Notes: generated from the letters alone by a model not told the origin. Counted from the first letter of the stretch, positions 46,943 to 57,897 are shown. The stretch: 64,000 nt of DNA from Lachnospiraceae bacterium (GCA_021199475.1 JAJQHZ010000084.1:1-64000), one strand, 5' to 3'. Made by a program: numbers and translations.

Positions 46943-49054
46943 TCAGACCTCGAACAGCAGATCGCCGTAGGACGGCATCGGCCACATATCCTTGTCTACG
47001 ATCATCTCCAGCTCATCGACCGGCGTACGCAGATCGCTCATTGCGCTCATAACCACGTCATGATAGTACCTCGCCTGCTCCGCTCCTTCTTCCATCGCCG
47101 CTGCTGTCGCCGTGATTTCTGTCAGCTTCGCGAGCGCATTCTTTGTCTCAACCAGCAGTGCACTGGTCTGGGAAAGGAGCTCTTCCTGTACGGACGCATC
47201 GGCTCCGGCAGCCTTTACCGCAATAATCGTATCCGCAACGCTCTTAGTAGACTTGATGACAGCCGGAATGATCTGCTTGCTCGCAATATCAATCATCGAT
47301 TTCGCCTCGATGTTGATTGCCTTGGAGTAGTTCTCATACTTGATTTCCACACGGGACTCCAGCTCCGCCTTTGTAAACACGCCGAATTTTTCGAACATGG
47401 AAACCGACTTATCCGTCACAAGCGTCGGGATCGCATCCACCATAGACTTAATGTTCGGCAGGCCTCTTCTCTCGGCCTCCTCTACCCATTCCGGCGCGTA
47501 GCCGTTGCCGTTGAAGATGATTCTCTGATGCTCGGTCAGCTGACGCTTGATCAGGCTGTGAACTTCCGCGTCAAAATCCGTCGCTTTTTCAAGAATGTCG
47601 CATGCATCACAGAACGCTTCCGCAACAATCGTGTTCAGCACAATATTCGGAGAAGCGATGGAGTCGCGGGATCCTACCATACGGAACTCAAACTTATTGC
47701 CCGTAAACGCGAACGGTGAGGTACGGTTGCGGTCGGTCGCATCCTTCTCCAGATCCGGGAGCGTCTTCACACCGGTCTTCAGGATGCCGCCCTTATTGGA
47801 GTGCGTCGCCTCGCCTGTGCTGACAAGCTGGGTAACCACATCCTGCAGCTGCTCACCAAGGAATACAGAAATAATTGCAGGCGGCGCCTCGTTCGCGCCC
47901 AGTCTGTGATCATTGCCCGGATCCGCAGCGGACTCACGAAGCAGATCTGCATGCTCATCAACTGCCTTCAGGATGCAGGAAAGAACCAGAAGGAACTGAA
48001 TGTTCTCGTGCGGGGTCTTGCCCGGATCCAGAAGGTTAATACCATCATCCGTCGTAATCGACCAGTTGTTATGCTTACCGGAACCATTCACACCGGCAAA
48101 CGGCTTCTCATGCAGCAGGCACTTCAGGCCATGCTGGCAGGCCACGCGTTTGAGCGTCTGCATCACGATCTGGTTCTGGTCAACCGCCACATTGGCCTCT
48201 GAATAAATCGGAGCCAGCTCATGCTGTGCCGGAGCCACCTCATTGTGCTGCGTCTTCGCCGGAACGCCGAGCTTCCAGAGCTCTTCGTTGACATCCTTCA
48301 TAAACGCAGCGATTCTCTGACGAATCGTGCCGAAATAATGATCGTCCAGCTCCTGGCCCTTCGGCGGCATTGCGCCGAACAGCGTACGGCCGGTGAAAAT
48401 CAGGTCTTTTCTCTGGAGGAATTTCTTCTCGTCTACCAGGAAATACTCCTGCTCCGGTCCAACGGACGGAGTGACCTTCTTTGATGTCGTATTTCCAAAC
48501 AGTCTCAGCAGACGCAGAGACTGTGTATTAATCGCTTCCATCGAACGGAGCAGCGGTGTCTTCTGATCGAGCGCCTCACCCGTATAAGAGCAAAACGCCG
48601 TCGGGATACAGAGAATCGCGCCTGCCGCGTCATGACGCACAAACGCCGGTGACGTGCAGTCCCACGCGGTATAGCCTCTCGCCTCAAACGTTGCGCGCAG
48701 GCCGCCCGACGGGAAGGAAGACGCATCCGGCTCGCCCTTGATCAGCTCCTTGCCGGAGAACTCCATCAGAACCGTTCCATCCGGATTCGGTGCCGTAATA
48801 AAGGAATCATGCTTCTCCGCCGTCACACCAGTCAGGGGCTGGAACCAGTGTGTATAATGGGTCGCACCCTTCTCAATCGCCCAGTCCTTCATCGCCGCCG
48901 CAATGACATCCGCTGTTGCCAGATCCAGCTCTTTGCCTTCTTCAATCGTCTTCTGCAGCGCTTTGTAGACCTTTTTCGGGAGACGCTCCTGCATCACTTT
49001 TTCGTTGAACACATCTTCGCCGAAAATGTCCGCTACATTAAAATACTCACTCAT
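46943..49054 (-). CDS. glnN: glutamine synthetase type III (GSIII)
   Basis: [40 protein letters not shown]...[33 protein letters not shown]...[32 protein letters not shown]. Confidence 0.97.
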   Translation of the reverse strand: MSEYFNVADIFGEDVFNEKVMQERLPKKVYKALQKTIEEGKELDLATADVIAAAMKDWAIEKGATHYTHWFQPLTGVTAEKHDSFITAPNPDGTVLMEFSGKELIKGEPDASSFPSGGLRATFEARGYTAWDCTSPAFVRHDAAGAILCIPTAFCSYTGEALDQKTPLLRSMEAINTQSLRLLRLFGNTTSKKVTPSVGPEQEYFLVDEKKFLQRKDLIFTGRTLFGAMPPKGQELDDHYFGTIRQRIAAFMKDVNEELWKLGVPAKTQHNEVAPAQHELAPIYSEANVAVDQNQIVMQTLKRVACQHGLKCLLHEKPFAGVNGSGKHNNWSITTDDGINLLDPGKTPHENIQFLLVLSCILKAVDEHADLLRESAADPGNDHRLGANEAPPAIISVFLGEQLQDVVTQLVSTGEATHSNKGGILKTGVKTLPDLEKDATDRNRTSPFAFTGNKFEFRMVGSRDSIASPNIVLNTIVAEAFCDACDILEKATDFDAEVHSLIKRQLTEHQRIIFNGNGYAPEWVEEAERRGLPNIKSMVDAIPTLVTDKSVSMFEKFGVFTKAELESRVEIKYENYSKAINIEAKSMIDIASKQIIPAVIKSTKSVADTIIAVKAAGADASVQEELLSQTSALLVETKNALAKLTEITATAAAMEEGAEQARYYHDVVMSAMSDLRTPVDELEMIVDKDMWPMPSYGDLLFEV

Positions 49055-49204
49055 AATCTTCTCCTCTTCCACTTTTAAGCCTTCCCGCTCTGAACAGTGA
49101 AATGCAGGCAGCAAATCAGCGTACTGCTTCAGCTGACACTCGACCTTTTTAGCTATTCGAAACATATTTCAGCTGTTCCAAACGGTTTCACAAAATGAAA
49201 TAAG

Positions 49205-49246
49205 GGCATTCCACAATCTACATTCTGGAACGCCCTCGTCACCTGT
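49205..49246 (-). terminator. terminator-like hairpin downstream of fba
   Basis: Minus strand GGGCGTTCCAGAATGTAGATTGTGGAATGCCCTTATTTCATTTTG. Confidence 0.65.
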
Positions 49247-49376
49247 AAATAAAATACTCTTTTCTTTTGTAAAAATCAAGCACAAAATTGAATTTCTTCG
49301 ATAAAAACCAATATTTCCATATTTTTTACGAAACGAAATGACCAGATGACCCTATCGTTGTGTAAAATGATGTCTC

Positions 49377-50345
49377 TCAGGCCTTGCCTTCGCTGCCGAG
49401 AACGGTCTTAATCTTGTGCGCAACAACAGCCTTTACATTCGTGCGGCCAACGGTCAGATACTGTCTCGGATCGAAATACTCCGGATGCTCATTGAATACC
49501 TGACGGCAGCCTGCGGTCATACCAAGGCGAAGGTCAGAGTCGATGTTGATCTTGCAGACTGCAGATCTTGCAGCCTGACGCAGCTGATCCTCCGGTACGC
49601 CGATCGCGTCCTTCAGAGCTCCGCCGTTTGCGTTGATGATCTTCACGTATTCCTGCGGAACGGAAGAAGCGCCGTGCAGAACGATCGGGAAGCCCGGCAG
49701 TCTCTTCGATACTTCCTCAAGGATATCAAAGCGAAGAGGCGGCGGAAGAAGGATGCCCTCCTCATTGCGTGTGCACTGTTCCGGAGTGAATTTGTAAGCG
49801 CCATGGCTGGTGCCGATCGCAATCGCCAGAGAGTCAACTCCGGTCTTGCCGACAAACTCTTCTACCTCTTCCGGCTGTGTATAGGAAGAATCCGCTGCGG
49901 ATACATTTACATCATCCTCGATACCGGCCAGCTTGCCCAGTTCAGCCTCAACCACCACGCCGTGATCATGTGCGTACTCTACAACCTTCTTCGTAATCTC
50001 AATGTTCTCCTCGAACGGATACTTGGAAGCATCAATCATAACAGAGGTGAAACCGCCATCGATGCAGGACTTGCAGGTCTCGAAATCTGCGCCGTGATCC
50101 AGATGCAGCACGATCGGGATATCCGGGCACTCAATCACAGCAGCCTCAACCAACTTTCTCAGATAAGTCGGATTCGCGTATTTTCTGGCGCCGGCGGATG
50201 CCTGCAGGATGACCGGAGAGTGCAGCTCAGCAGCCGCCTCCGTGATACCCTGTACGATCTCCATGTTGTTCACATTGAAAGCGCCAATCGCGTAGCCGCC
50301 TTCGTAAGCCTTCTTGAACATTTCGGTACTTGTCACTAATGCCAT
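49377..50345 (-). CDS. fba: class II fructose-1,6-bisphosphate aldolase
   Basis: MALVTSTEMFKKAYEGGYAIGAFNVNNMEIVQGITEAAAELHSPVILQASAGARKYANPTYLRKLVEAAV..LHLDHGADFE. Confidence 0.97.
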   Translation of the reverse strand: MALVTSTEMFKKAYEGGYAIGAFNVNNMEIVQGITEAAAELHSPVILQASAGARKYANPTYLRKLVEAAVIECPDIPIVLHLDHGADFETCKSCIDGGFTSVMIDASKYPFEENIEITKKVVEYAHDHGVVVEAELGKLAGIEDDVNVSAADSSYTQPEEVEEFVGKTGVDSLAIAIGTSHGAYKFTPEQCTRNEEGILLPPPLRFDILEEVSKRLPGFPIVLHGASSVPQEYVKIINANGGALKDAIGVPEDQLRQAARSAVCKINIDSDLRLGMTAGCRQVFNEHPEYFDPRQYLTVGRTNVKAVVAHKIKTVLGSEGKA

Positions 50346-50527
50346 AATAATCAACCTCTCTTTGTAAATTTGTCGCTGCCCGGGCCCCTCCGCATAACCC
50401 GGCGGGGGCAGCCATTACCGCTAAATCAATGCAAGTATACTACATATTTCCCGTTCTATCAATCCAAAATTTGAAAAAAGTACGTCAAATTCCGCCAATT
50501 GATTATTTTCAAGATCATATCCATTCC

Positions 50528-51169
50528 TCATTCTATATCCGCAAAAAACACCGGCAGCTCCTTCTGGAACACCTCCAGGATCTGTCCTGCGATCTCCCGG
50601 ATCTGCGGATGCGCGGCGGACGCGTGCCGCAGCCGCAGAAAATGTCTCCACTCCCGCAGATTCATCGTCATCACCAGCTCCGTTTTCAGGGAATTCGGCA
50701 GAATCGACCGTGCCTCCTGCGGCGATGCCCCCGCGGAGAGCATCTCAAAATAATACTTCTCGGCGCTCTCCATGGCCGCGGTCCAGATCTCATACTTTCT
50801 GCAATCCGCCGGGTCATTCAGATCGTAGCCAAACCCGGTCGCGATGTCAATCACCGAAATCTGGTTCTGGAACTTGTCTTTTGAATAATTGCAGTAGCGG
50901 GTGCTCTCCTGAGAGTAGCTCGCAACCCGGTGCCGCACGATCTCGTGGGTCACCCCCCGGTCGCAGATCACCTTTACGGTCACCGACTCATGCTCAATCA
51001 CCGACTCATGTCCGCTTTTTAAAATCCCTGCAATAAACCGCTCGGCCGTTCCCTCTCCAATCCGTTCTTCACTTTTATAGCAGACCCTGCCGATCCGCTC
51101 AATCTTTTCCAGAATCGTCCGGTAATCAGCCATGTCAAGAATCTCAATCTCCGGTTTTACTGTTATCAT
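50528..51169 (-). CDS. thyX: FAD-dependent thymidylate synthase
   Basis: RFIAGILKSGHESVIEHESVTVKVICDRGVTHEIVRHRVASYSQESTRYCNYSKD: ThyX RHR...S motif. Confidence 0.97.
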   Translation of the reverse strand: MITVKPEIEILDMADYRTILEKIERIGRVCYKSEERIGEGTAERFIAGILKSGHESVIEHESVTVKVICDRGVTHEIVRHRVASYSQESTRYCNYSKDKFQNQISVIDIATGFGYDLNDPADCRKYEIWTAAMESAEKYYFEMLSAGASPQEARSILPNSLKTELVMTMNLREWRHFLRLRHASAAHPQIREIAGQILEVFQKELPVFFADIE

Positions 51170-51512
51170 AGAATCCTCCGTTTTCCTCTTCATTCGCCGC
51201 CGCGTTCTTCTTCCTCCCGGCTCCTGCACGAGTACTTCGTACCGGAGCGGCGGCAATCTTCAGCTGCAGGAAAATCGCCCAGATGTACGGCGCACCGAAC
51301 GCGTTCAGCCTCTTTGGCCCGGTAATCTCCTCCGGTGCCTCCTGAATCCGGTCATATGCCTTTATAATCGTGGCGCGCGTGATGGATTTCTCCCGCCGGT
51401 CCACAAACAGCTTCCCTCCACGTATTGTATACCGGAACGGAAGCCCTTTTACCGTAAAAAACGGTTCATCCTGATGCGCGATCAAAAGTTCCCATAATTC
51501 TTCGTGACTCAT
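51144..51512 (-). CDS. hypothetical protein
   Basis: MSHEELWELLIAHQDEPFFTVKGLPFRYTIRGGKLFVDRREKSITRATIIKAYDRIQ; coupled to thyX. Confidence 0.65.
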   Translation of the reverse strand: MSHEELWELLIAHQDEPFFTVKGLPFRYTIRGGKLFVDRREKSITRATIIKAYDRIQEAPEEITGPKRLNAFGAPYIWAIFLQLKIAAAPVRSTRAGAGRKKNAAANEEENGGFYDNSKTGD

Positions 51513-51927
51513 CCTTTGTCCTTTCGCGACCCGACGCCATGGGTAATCCAGCGTATTCTTTCCGCCATCATTGTATCCTCTTCCTTCCGCAAATGCAAGC
51601 AAAATCATACCCGCGGCGGAACGGTTTTCCGTCTGACATTCACATCCGGGCCGCGAACTCCGTTTCTGTCATCCATCCACAGCAGGAATACCGCGTTTAA
51701 AGCAGGATTTCCGGTTGCAGTCTCCATCCTGTGTATGATAAAATATTAAAAAAGTTCAGAGCCGCATCAAAACATACGTTTCGCCTGCTGTTCTGAATCG
51801 TTTTACGAATGCTCGTAGCCTGTATCATACCCTCATGTGCATTCTGCGCAAGATTCCAGGATACAGTCTGCCAGTAGCAAAAAGCAACCGGACCGATCAT
51901 GCATAATTTTATAAGAGGAGAAAAGGT

Positions 51928-54036
51928 ATGATTTTTTCAAATGACAATGGAGCACTCCTCGCGCAGCGTCAGGGCGAGACGCTCCGAATTGAGGCCTGGG
52001 GAAAGGATTCCCTCCGCGTGCGCGCAAGCATGAACGCAGGCATTCACAGCCAGAACTGGGCGCTGACAGAAGTCCCGGAGCGAGCAGACGCGCAGGTAGA
52101 AATCTGGGAGCCGGGAGTCTGGGAAAAAGAAATGGTTGAACCCGCAACCAAAAATGCTGTTGATTCAAAAAGTGCCGCAGTTCAAATCGCTGCAGAGTCG
52201 GTGCTTGGCCAAAATGGCTGCGGTGTGATCACGAATGGACGCATCCGGGCGATCGTCAACTGGGCAGGTGTTATTTCCTATTATAAATGGAAGGAAGACC
52301 GCTGGACACTGCTGTTGCGGGAATACAACCGCAATTACGGCGACACACTTTCCCGGGAGAGCCGCTGTCTGAAGATTGTCAGCCGCGAGTGGAAGGGTCT
52401 GGCTGGCGGCGAGAATTACCACCTGAACGTGAAGTTCGAGAGCAACGACGGGGAGAAGCTGTTCGGCATGGGACAGTACCAGCAGCCCTGGCTTGACCAC
52501 AAGGGCAGTGTGCTGGAGCTGGCGCAGCGGAATTCTCAGATTTCCGTCCCGTTTGCCGTTTCCTCGCTGGGCTATGGATTTCTGTGGAACAATCCCGCGG
52601 TCGGCCGCGTGACCTTTGGCAAGAATTACACCGAATGGATTGCCCGCTCGACGAAGCAGATGGACTACTGGATGACCGCGGCGGATACTCCGAAGGAGAT
52701 TCTGGCATCCTACACCGCGGTGACCGGACACGCGCCCATGTTTCCGGAAGACCGGATGGGCCTCTGGCAGTGCAAGCTTCGCTACCGCACGCAGGCAGAG
52801 GTACTGGAGATCGCTCATAAATATCAGGAGGAAGGCATCCACATCGACCAGATTGTGATTGATTTCTTCCACTGGACCGTGCAGGGCGACTGGAAATTTG
52901 ACAAGACCTACTGGCCCGATCCCAAAGCAATGGTAGACGAGCTGCACGCGATGGGGATCAAGGTCATTGTTTCCGTCTGGCCGTCCGTGGACCGGCGCAG
53001 CGAAAACTTTGAGCCGATGTTCGAGCGCGGGCTCCTGATGAAAACCGAGCGCGGCGCGGCGCAGACCTACGACTATCAGGGCGACTGCGTGGAGATTGAC
53101 CCGTTCAATCCCGAGACCCGCGAGTATGTCTGGAAAGTATGCAAGCGCAACTATTACGACTATGGCATTGACGCGTTCTGGCTGGATAATTCCGAACCGG
53201 ACCTCGGCGTCTACGACTTTGAGAACTACCGCTATTATGAAGGCTCCGCGCTTTCCTGCAGCAACCTCTATCCGCAGATGTACAGCCGCATTTTCTATGA
53301 CAAAATGAGCCAGTCAGGCGACGGTACTGTCGTGAACCTGCTCCGCTGCGGCTGGGCAGGCAGCCAGAAATACGGCAATGTCATCTGGTCCGGCGATGTG
53401 CCCAGCACCTTCGAAGGGTTCCGCGATCAGCTGCAGGCCGGCCTGAACATGGGGCTGGCCGGCATCCCCTGGTGGACCACCGACATCGGCGGGTTCATGA
53501 CCGACGACGTGAATGATCCCGACTTCCGGCAGCTGCTGATCCGCTGGTACCAGTTCGCCGTCTACTCGGCTGTACTGCGGATGCACGGCGACCGGGGTCC
53601 TTACGACATCCCGCCGCTCGACGACCGCGACTGGGGAGGCGGCTACCTCCACACCGGCCAGCCGAACGAGCTGTGGAGTTACGGAGAGGACAATTACCGG
53701 ATCATGCGCAGCTACTACGACCTTCGGATTTCCCTGCACGACTACATCCGTGGTCTCTACCAGGAAGCCCATGAAAACGGCTCTCCGCTGATCCGCACGA
53801 TGTTCTACGAATTTCCCGAAGACTCGAACTGCTGGGAGCTCAGCGACCAGTACATGTTCGGCAGTCAGTATCTCGTCGCGCCGATTCTTTATCTGAATCA
53901 GTTTCAGCGCGAGGTCTACCTGCCCGCAGGCGAGTGGAAGCTGACCAGCACCGGCGAACACTTCAGCGGCGGACAGACCGTAACCGTGGATGCACCGATT
54001 GAATATATGCCGGTCTTTGAGAAGCTGCAGGCGTAA
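51928..54036 (+). CDS. glycoside hydrolase family 31 (alpha-xylosidase/alpha-glucosidase-like)
   Basis: DRMGLWQCKLRYRTQAEVLEIAHKYQEEGIHIDQIVIDFFHWTVQGDWKFDKTYWPDPKAMVDELHAMGIKVIVSVWPSV...IDAFWLDNSEPD; RBS GAGGAGAAAAGGT. Confidence 0.96.
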   Translation: MIFSNDNGALLAQRQGETLRIEAWGKDSLRVRASMNAGIHSQNWALTEVPERADAQVEIWEPGVWEKEMVEPATKNAVDSKSAAVQIAAESVLGQNGCGVITNGRIRAIVNWAGVISYYKWKEDRWTLLLREYNRNYGDTLSRESRCLKIVSREWKGLAGGENYHLNVKFESNDGEKLFGMGQYQQPWLDHKGSVLELAQRNSQISVPFAVSSLGYGFLWNNPAVGRVTFGKNYTEWIARSTKQMDYWMTAADTPKEILASYTAVTGHAPMFPEDRMGLWQCKLRYRTQAEVLEIAHKYQEEGIHIDQIVIDFFHWTVQGDWKFDKTYWPDPKAMVDELHAMGIKVIVSVWPSVDRRSENFEPMFERGLLMKTERGAAQTYDYQGDCVEIDPFNPETREYVWKVCKRNYYDYGIDAFWLDNSEPDLGVYDFENYRYYEGSALSCSNLYPQMYSRIFYDKMSQSGDGTVVNLLRCGWAGSQKYGNVIWSGDVPSTFEGFRDQLQAGLNMGLAGIPWWTTDIGGFMTDDVNDPDFRQLLIRWYQFAVYSAVLRMHGDRGPYDIPPLDDRDWGGGYLHTGQPNELWSYGEDNYRIMRSYYDLRISLHDYIRGLYQEAHENGSPLIRTMFYEFPEDSNCWELSDQYMFGSQYLVAPILYLNQFQREVYLPAGEWKLTSTGEHFSGGQTVTVDAPIEYMPVFEKLQA

Positions 54037-54051
54037 AATTCAAGAGTTACC

Positions 54052-54456
54052 TTACCTTGCGTTGATTCCGCTGACAAACGCCAGATAGCAGGCAAAATCT
54101 CCCAGCGCTTTTCGCCCGTATCCTTCCGTGTCATAGCCAAGCTCGTCGCGCCAGGCGGCGGGCTTGCCCAGCTGCTTCAGAAGTCTCGCAAACATGTTGA
54201 GATTTGTAATAAAGGAATCGTGCGCAGACGTCCGGCTTCCGTCCGTTTCCATTTTCTTCTCGCGGTCCAGTGTGCACCAGGAGGCGCGGATATTCGCGTA
54301 TTTTGCCGCTGCCCGGATCAAATCATCATAATACTCGAGGGCCTCCTCATCCGTCCCCACCTCACTGACCATCTCCCGATGAATCTGAGCCATACGCTCA
54401 AACGTCAGGTGCTGCGGCTCTTTCAGATAATCTTCGTAGATGTATGCTTTTGTCAT
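54052..54456 (-). CDS. hypothetical protein
   Basis: MTKAYIYEDYLKEPQHLTFERMAQIHREMVSEVGTDEEALEYYDDLIRAAAKYANIRASWCTLDREKKMETD; RBS-like GGAAAGGA upstream. Confidence 0.7.
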   Translation of the reverse strand: MTKAYIYEDYLKEPQHLTFERMAQIHREMVSEVGTDEEALEYYDDLIRAAAKYANIRASWCTLDREKKMETDGSRTSAHDSFITNLNMFARLLKQLGKPAAWRDELGYDTEGYGRKALGDFACYLAFVSGINAR

Positions 54457-54591
54457 AGCTTTTCCTTTCCGCCGCACTCTTTGCGGCCTTCCTTTCTTAT
54501 TTTCTGTCGCGCTCTTTACGGCTTTCTTTCATTATAAAAGAATCAAGCCAAAATGAAAACCCCCGAATCGGCTTTTGCTCTGTCAACAATG

Positions 54592-54879
54592 CTATGCACA
54601 GAGATCCATATCTGAGTAAATATCAAGGTCCGAGTCAGGGCCGGGCTCCTCGTTTGTGACGAGGAGCTCTTCCATATGTACCCGGAGCACTCTGCTCAGG
54701 ATCAGCAGGTTGTCCGTGCCAGGCAGATTCTTTCCGGCCATCCACTTGTAGACCGCCTGTGGATTCTCAAATCCCATAATCTGCTGAATGTCCTGGACGC
54801 TGTATCCGCTCTGACGGATAAGCGAACGAATGCGGTTCCCGGTTTCCGGCTGCAGGATTGATACACACATCATGTCCAT
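54592..54879 (-). CDS. XRE-type helix-turn-helix regulator with acidic C-terminus
   Basis: NRIRSLIRQSGYSVQDIQQIMGFENPQAVYKWMAGKNLPGTDNLLILSRVLRVHMEELLV. Confidence 0.88.
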   Translation of the reverse strand: MDMMCVSILQPETGNRIRSLIRQSGYSVQDIQQIMGFENPQAVYKWMAGKNLPGTDNLLILSRVLRVHMEELLVTNEEPGPDSDLDIYSDMDLCA

Positions 54880-54986
54880 ATTCTGCTCTCCTTTTCTCTC
54901 TTGGTTGTAGAATCAACTAATTGTCAAGGTACACCTGCCGAACCATTCACAGCCATCCGGCCCTGTGAACTGTTCTTTGAGCTTTT

Positions 54987-55122
54987 GCAGTGTTCGGACG
55001 CCTCCGACTCTGCGGACCAGCCTCCGAACTTCTGCAGTATTCGGGCATATCCGGCTCTGCGGACCGTCCTTCTACCTTTAGCAGCATTCGGGCGCCTGTC
55101 TTTACAGGCAGGCACCCGGCCC
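54987..55122. repeat. degenerate 47-bp tandem repeat (~3 units)
   Basis: GCAGTGTTCGGACGCCTCCGACTCTGCGGACC.. at 54987, 55034, 55081. Confidence 0.7.
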
Positions 55123-55134
55123 CGGCTGTGGCTG

Positions 55135-55485
55135 CTACCGGAGCAGCATACCGGGGTGGTTTGGAAAGAGCTCCACCTTTTGCAGCTCCACGCCTTCGGC
55201 GCTGACTACTCCGGTCACCCGTGCCCATTCGCCCGGAAGCTCCATAAGAACTGCCGGGATCAGGTAGCAAAAGGGGATTTTTCCCTTTCCCCTTTTGTCA
55301 AGGCGGATGCGCCGACTCTCGCAGGTGCACTCCCGGCGCAGCTTCCCGCAGCGGGCGAAAAAGCGCCGGGCCGCGTAGAAGACCGTGTTTTTGTCGTAGT
55401 TGCAGGGAACATAAGAAACAAAGATAACATCAGATGCAGCAGATACTTCACATGAGATAGAGCCATTCGTCATTTTCATAAACAT
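55135..55485 (-). CDS. small Cys-containing hypothetical protein, possibly single-strand-binding-like OB fold (tentative)
   Basis: MTNGSISCEVSAASDVIFVSYVPCNYDKNTVFYAARRFFARCGKLRRECTCESRRIRLDKRGKGKIPFCYLIPAVLMELPGEWARVTGVVSAEGVELQKVELFPNHPG; spaced upstream GTAAA..GGAG. Confidence 0.5.
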   Translation of the reverse strand: MFMKMTNGSISCEVSAASDVIFVSYVPCNYDKNTVFYAARRFFARCGKLRRECTCESRRIRLDKRGKGKIPFCYLIPAVLMELPGEWARVTGVVSAEGVELQKVELFPNHPGMLLR

Positions 55486-55848
55486 TTACTCCTTTTTGCT
55501 TTGCTGGTGCAGCGAGAACCTCTGCATGGGAATGGGTTCAGCTCAGAATCGAAGGGGAAAGAAAAACACCTTGCTCCAAGTGACAAGGTGTCTGTAAACG
55601 TCTCATTATGACACACTTCGCCCCTCGACTCTTCACTATCCTCCATAATCAAAAAGCAAAAATGTGTTTTTTCGTAAATGTTTATTCGCTCATGCGGCTA
55701 TAATAACATAAAACCAGAAAATGTCAACCCCCATATATCTATTTTTTCTCAAATAAATTTTCTCAGATTCTCTCCGTTTGTTGCTCGTTCTCTCCGCGCC
55801 CCGCAGCAGAATGCGTGGCACGGGTATAACGGCACCATTTTATTCTTG

Positions 55849-56607
55849 TCAACAGAGCCGGAAAATCTGCCGATATATGACATGCATTTTTTCCGTAACA
55901 TTCATCTCTGTATGGTAATGTCCAAAAAACCAATGGCCAAAGGACGCTTTCTCATAAACCTCCTGCAAAAAATCCATCAAACGATCGGTCTTCGTCCACT
56001 TCGGGTCAAGCATTCGATGCACCTCAATCGGCGCACAATGCGAGAGGATATAATCAGCTCTCCAGCCGAGGCGATCCAGTGTATCACGGCCATGAGCGAT
56101 TTCATCCTCCGATGGCAGCTCCTCTTTCCACCAGGACTCATGTTCAACACGAAACAGCCAGAACTTCCCGCCCCACGCGCGGTCCCGCTGCCAAAGCTTG
56201 ATTCGCGGGTCTCCGACCTGGAGAATCCCGTCCGAAATGTCATGACTGGATGCGCCGCCGAACGCGTAGAAGGTGTGCCCTTCCAGCGTATAAGCCTCCC
56301 CGCGCAGCAAGTGGTACACCGATGGTCGAATTCTCTGCGCGAACCCTCCGTGAAAAGGAACAAGCGGGAACTCGTCACTGTATAAACGGTCGAAATTCTC
56401 ATGGTTTCCGTCCAGAAACAGCGTCGTAAACGGACGCTCATCCAGCCAGCCCAGCTGGTACCGCTCTCCCTTCGTATCCTTCCAGATGCCAAAATCGCCA
56501 AGAACAATCACGAAATCATCCTTCGTAAGCTCACGTCCTTCCGGAAACGCTTGAAAGCTTAATCGAGTCATCCATTCCGTATGCGTATCTCCTGTAAGAT
56601 AGATCAT
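55849..56607 (-). CDS. metallophosphoesterase
   Basis: MIYLTGDTHTEW...FVIVLGDFGIW...LFLDGNHENFDR...ILSHCAP...GHWFFGHYH. Confidence 0.93.
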   Translation of the reverse strand: MIYLTGDTHTEWMTRLSFQAFPEGRELTKDDFVIVLGDFGIWKDTKGERYQLGWLDERPFTTLFLDGNHENFDRLYSDEFPLVPFHGGFAQRIRPSVYHLLRGEAYTLEGHTFYAFGGASSHDISDGILQVGDPRIKLWQRDRAWGGKFWLFRVEHESWWKEELPSEDEIAHGRDTLDRLGWRADYILSHCAPIEVHRMLDPKWTKTDRLMDFLQEVYEKASFGHWFFGHYHTEMNVTEKMHVIYRQIFRLC

Positions 56608-56681
56608 TTTCCCAGCCTCCTTGTGAGGATTTTCTATATGCCTCTGCCTTGTCTGATCTGCAATATTACCACTTCCGAATT

Positions 56682-57653
56682 TCATGCCATCTCATATTCC
56701 CACGGAAGCCCGGAAACGTTGTATTCCGGCCCATCGGACGCTTCCCTTCGGATGTCATAAACCGCGGCGGACGGGTCTTCAAACTGGATGGCATCCATCC
56801 GTTCCAGAAGGCAGCTCCTGATGAATCTCGCCCCGAGGCCGGAATCCAGTGCCGCCTGCGCCATCTGCTCCAGGCTGGGCGTATCGATCCAGATGGAGCT
56901 GTTGTATTCCTGCGAGAGATGGAAAACAGTCTTTTTGGCAATCTGCAGCATCGTTTCAAATGAAAGCTCTTCCATACGGATCAGCCGCTGGATTCTCCCG
57001 GCCAGCTCCCGTTTCAGCCCGTATTGTATGAGATCATCCACGGAAATCTCCTCCTGTCCGGAGGCCGCGGGCAATACACCGGGGGCCGGACAAAAGCCCA
57101 CTGGCCTGTGCCCGTCCGCAGATACTTTCAAATCTGCAAAGGCTCCCATAAAGACAATTGAAACATTGAAAAAATCCGTCTGAATAAAGCTGCTGCCTTC
57201 TCCAAATTCAACCAGATCGCCGTCCGCCATCTTCAGGAAATTGTCCTGCAGCAAATCCGCATAATTCGTGCCGCGGCTCCCATACGCCGGGCGAATGCAT
57301 TTGTCAAATTCATCAAACACCAGCAGGGTCGGCATTTTCCCAATTTCGGGATTGTTTCGCAATATGCTGGAAAGATGTGTGCTGTTTGCGCCATTCCAGC
57401 CTTCCGCGCTCAGAGCAGACGCATCCACGACCACAACCCGCCCCGGATAATGTCTTCTCAGGCATCGAAACAGTTCTGTCTTACCGGTCCCCGTACTTCC
57501 CATCAGCAGATTCGTGCTTCTCCGGCCTTCCAGGCAATTATAAAAGAGAACCGAGATGGCCCGTTTTGCCTTCTCCTGCCCCATAATCTCTTTGTCCAGG
57601 CAGCGGTAAACCGCCTGCGGAGACCAGTCCTGCAACGGTGAGCTGAAATTCAT
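56682..57653 (-). CDS. ClpX-like AAA+ ATPase lacking the zinc-binding domain
   Basis: IMGQEKAKRAISVLFYNCLEG; LMGSTGTGKTELFRCLRR; LLVFDEFDKCIRPAYGSRGTNYADLLQDNFLKMADG; VFMGAFADLKVSADGHRPVGFCP (VGF at the IGF-loop position); ELAGRIQRLIRM. Confidence 0.85.
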   Translation of the reverse strand: MNFSSPLQDWSPQAVYRCLDKEIMGQEKAKRAISVLFYNCLEGRRSTNLLMGSTGTGKTELFRCLRRHYPGRVVVVDASALSAEGWNGANSTHLSSILRNNPEIGKMPTLLVFDEFDKCIRPAYGSRGTNYADLLQDNFLKMADGDLVEFGEGSSFIQTDFFNVSIVFMGAFADLKVSADGHRPVGFCPAPGVLPAASGQEEISVDDLIQYGLKRELAGRIQRLIRMEELSFETMLQIAKKTVFHLSQEYNSSIWIDTPSLEQMAQAALDSGLGARFIRSCLLERMDAIQFEDPSAAVYDIRREASDGPEYNVSGLPWEYEMA

Positions 57654-57778
57654 ATGGCATTCTCCCTTTTCCCCAAAAACCAGCCAACAAACTACTAGTA
57701 GACCGTATCGTAAGTACTTGTGCATAATGCGCAGAATGTTTTGTCGAGAGTGCGATACAAAAACCGCAGGCGTAGCGA

Positions 57779-57853
57779 GGCGCTGAACGTCCAGTGGACG
57801 TTCGCTTAGCGCCGACCGAAGCGGAGACGTTTAGCGCGGACCGAAACGGAGTG
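57779..57853. repeat. nested hairpin plus 25-bp tandem duplication upstream of the ClpX-like gene
   Basis: GGCGCT-GAACGTCCA-G-TGGACGTTC-GCTT-AGCGCC; then TTAGCGCCGACCGAAGCGGAGACG / TTAGCGCGGACCGAAACGGAGTG. Confidence 0.8.
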
Positions 57854-57897
57854 TAGAAGCGCAGATCATTATGCCCCCGGCCGTCTGACTCATTGCT

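Noticed and set aside
49416-50339. 307-aa plus-strand ORF
   Set aside because: Antisense shadow of fba; no recognisable domain.
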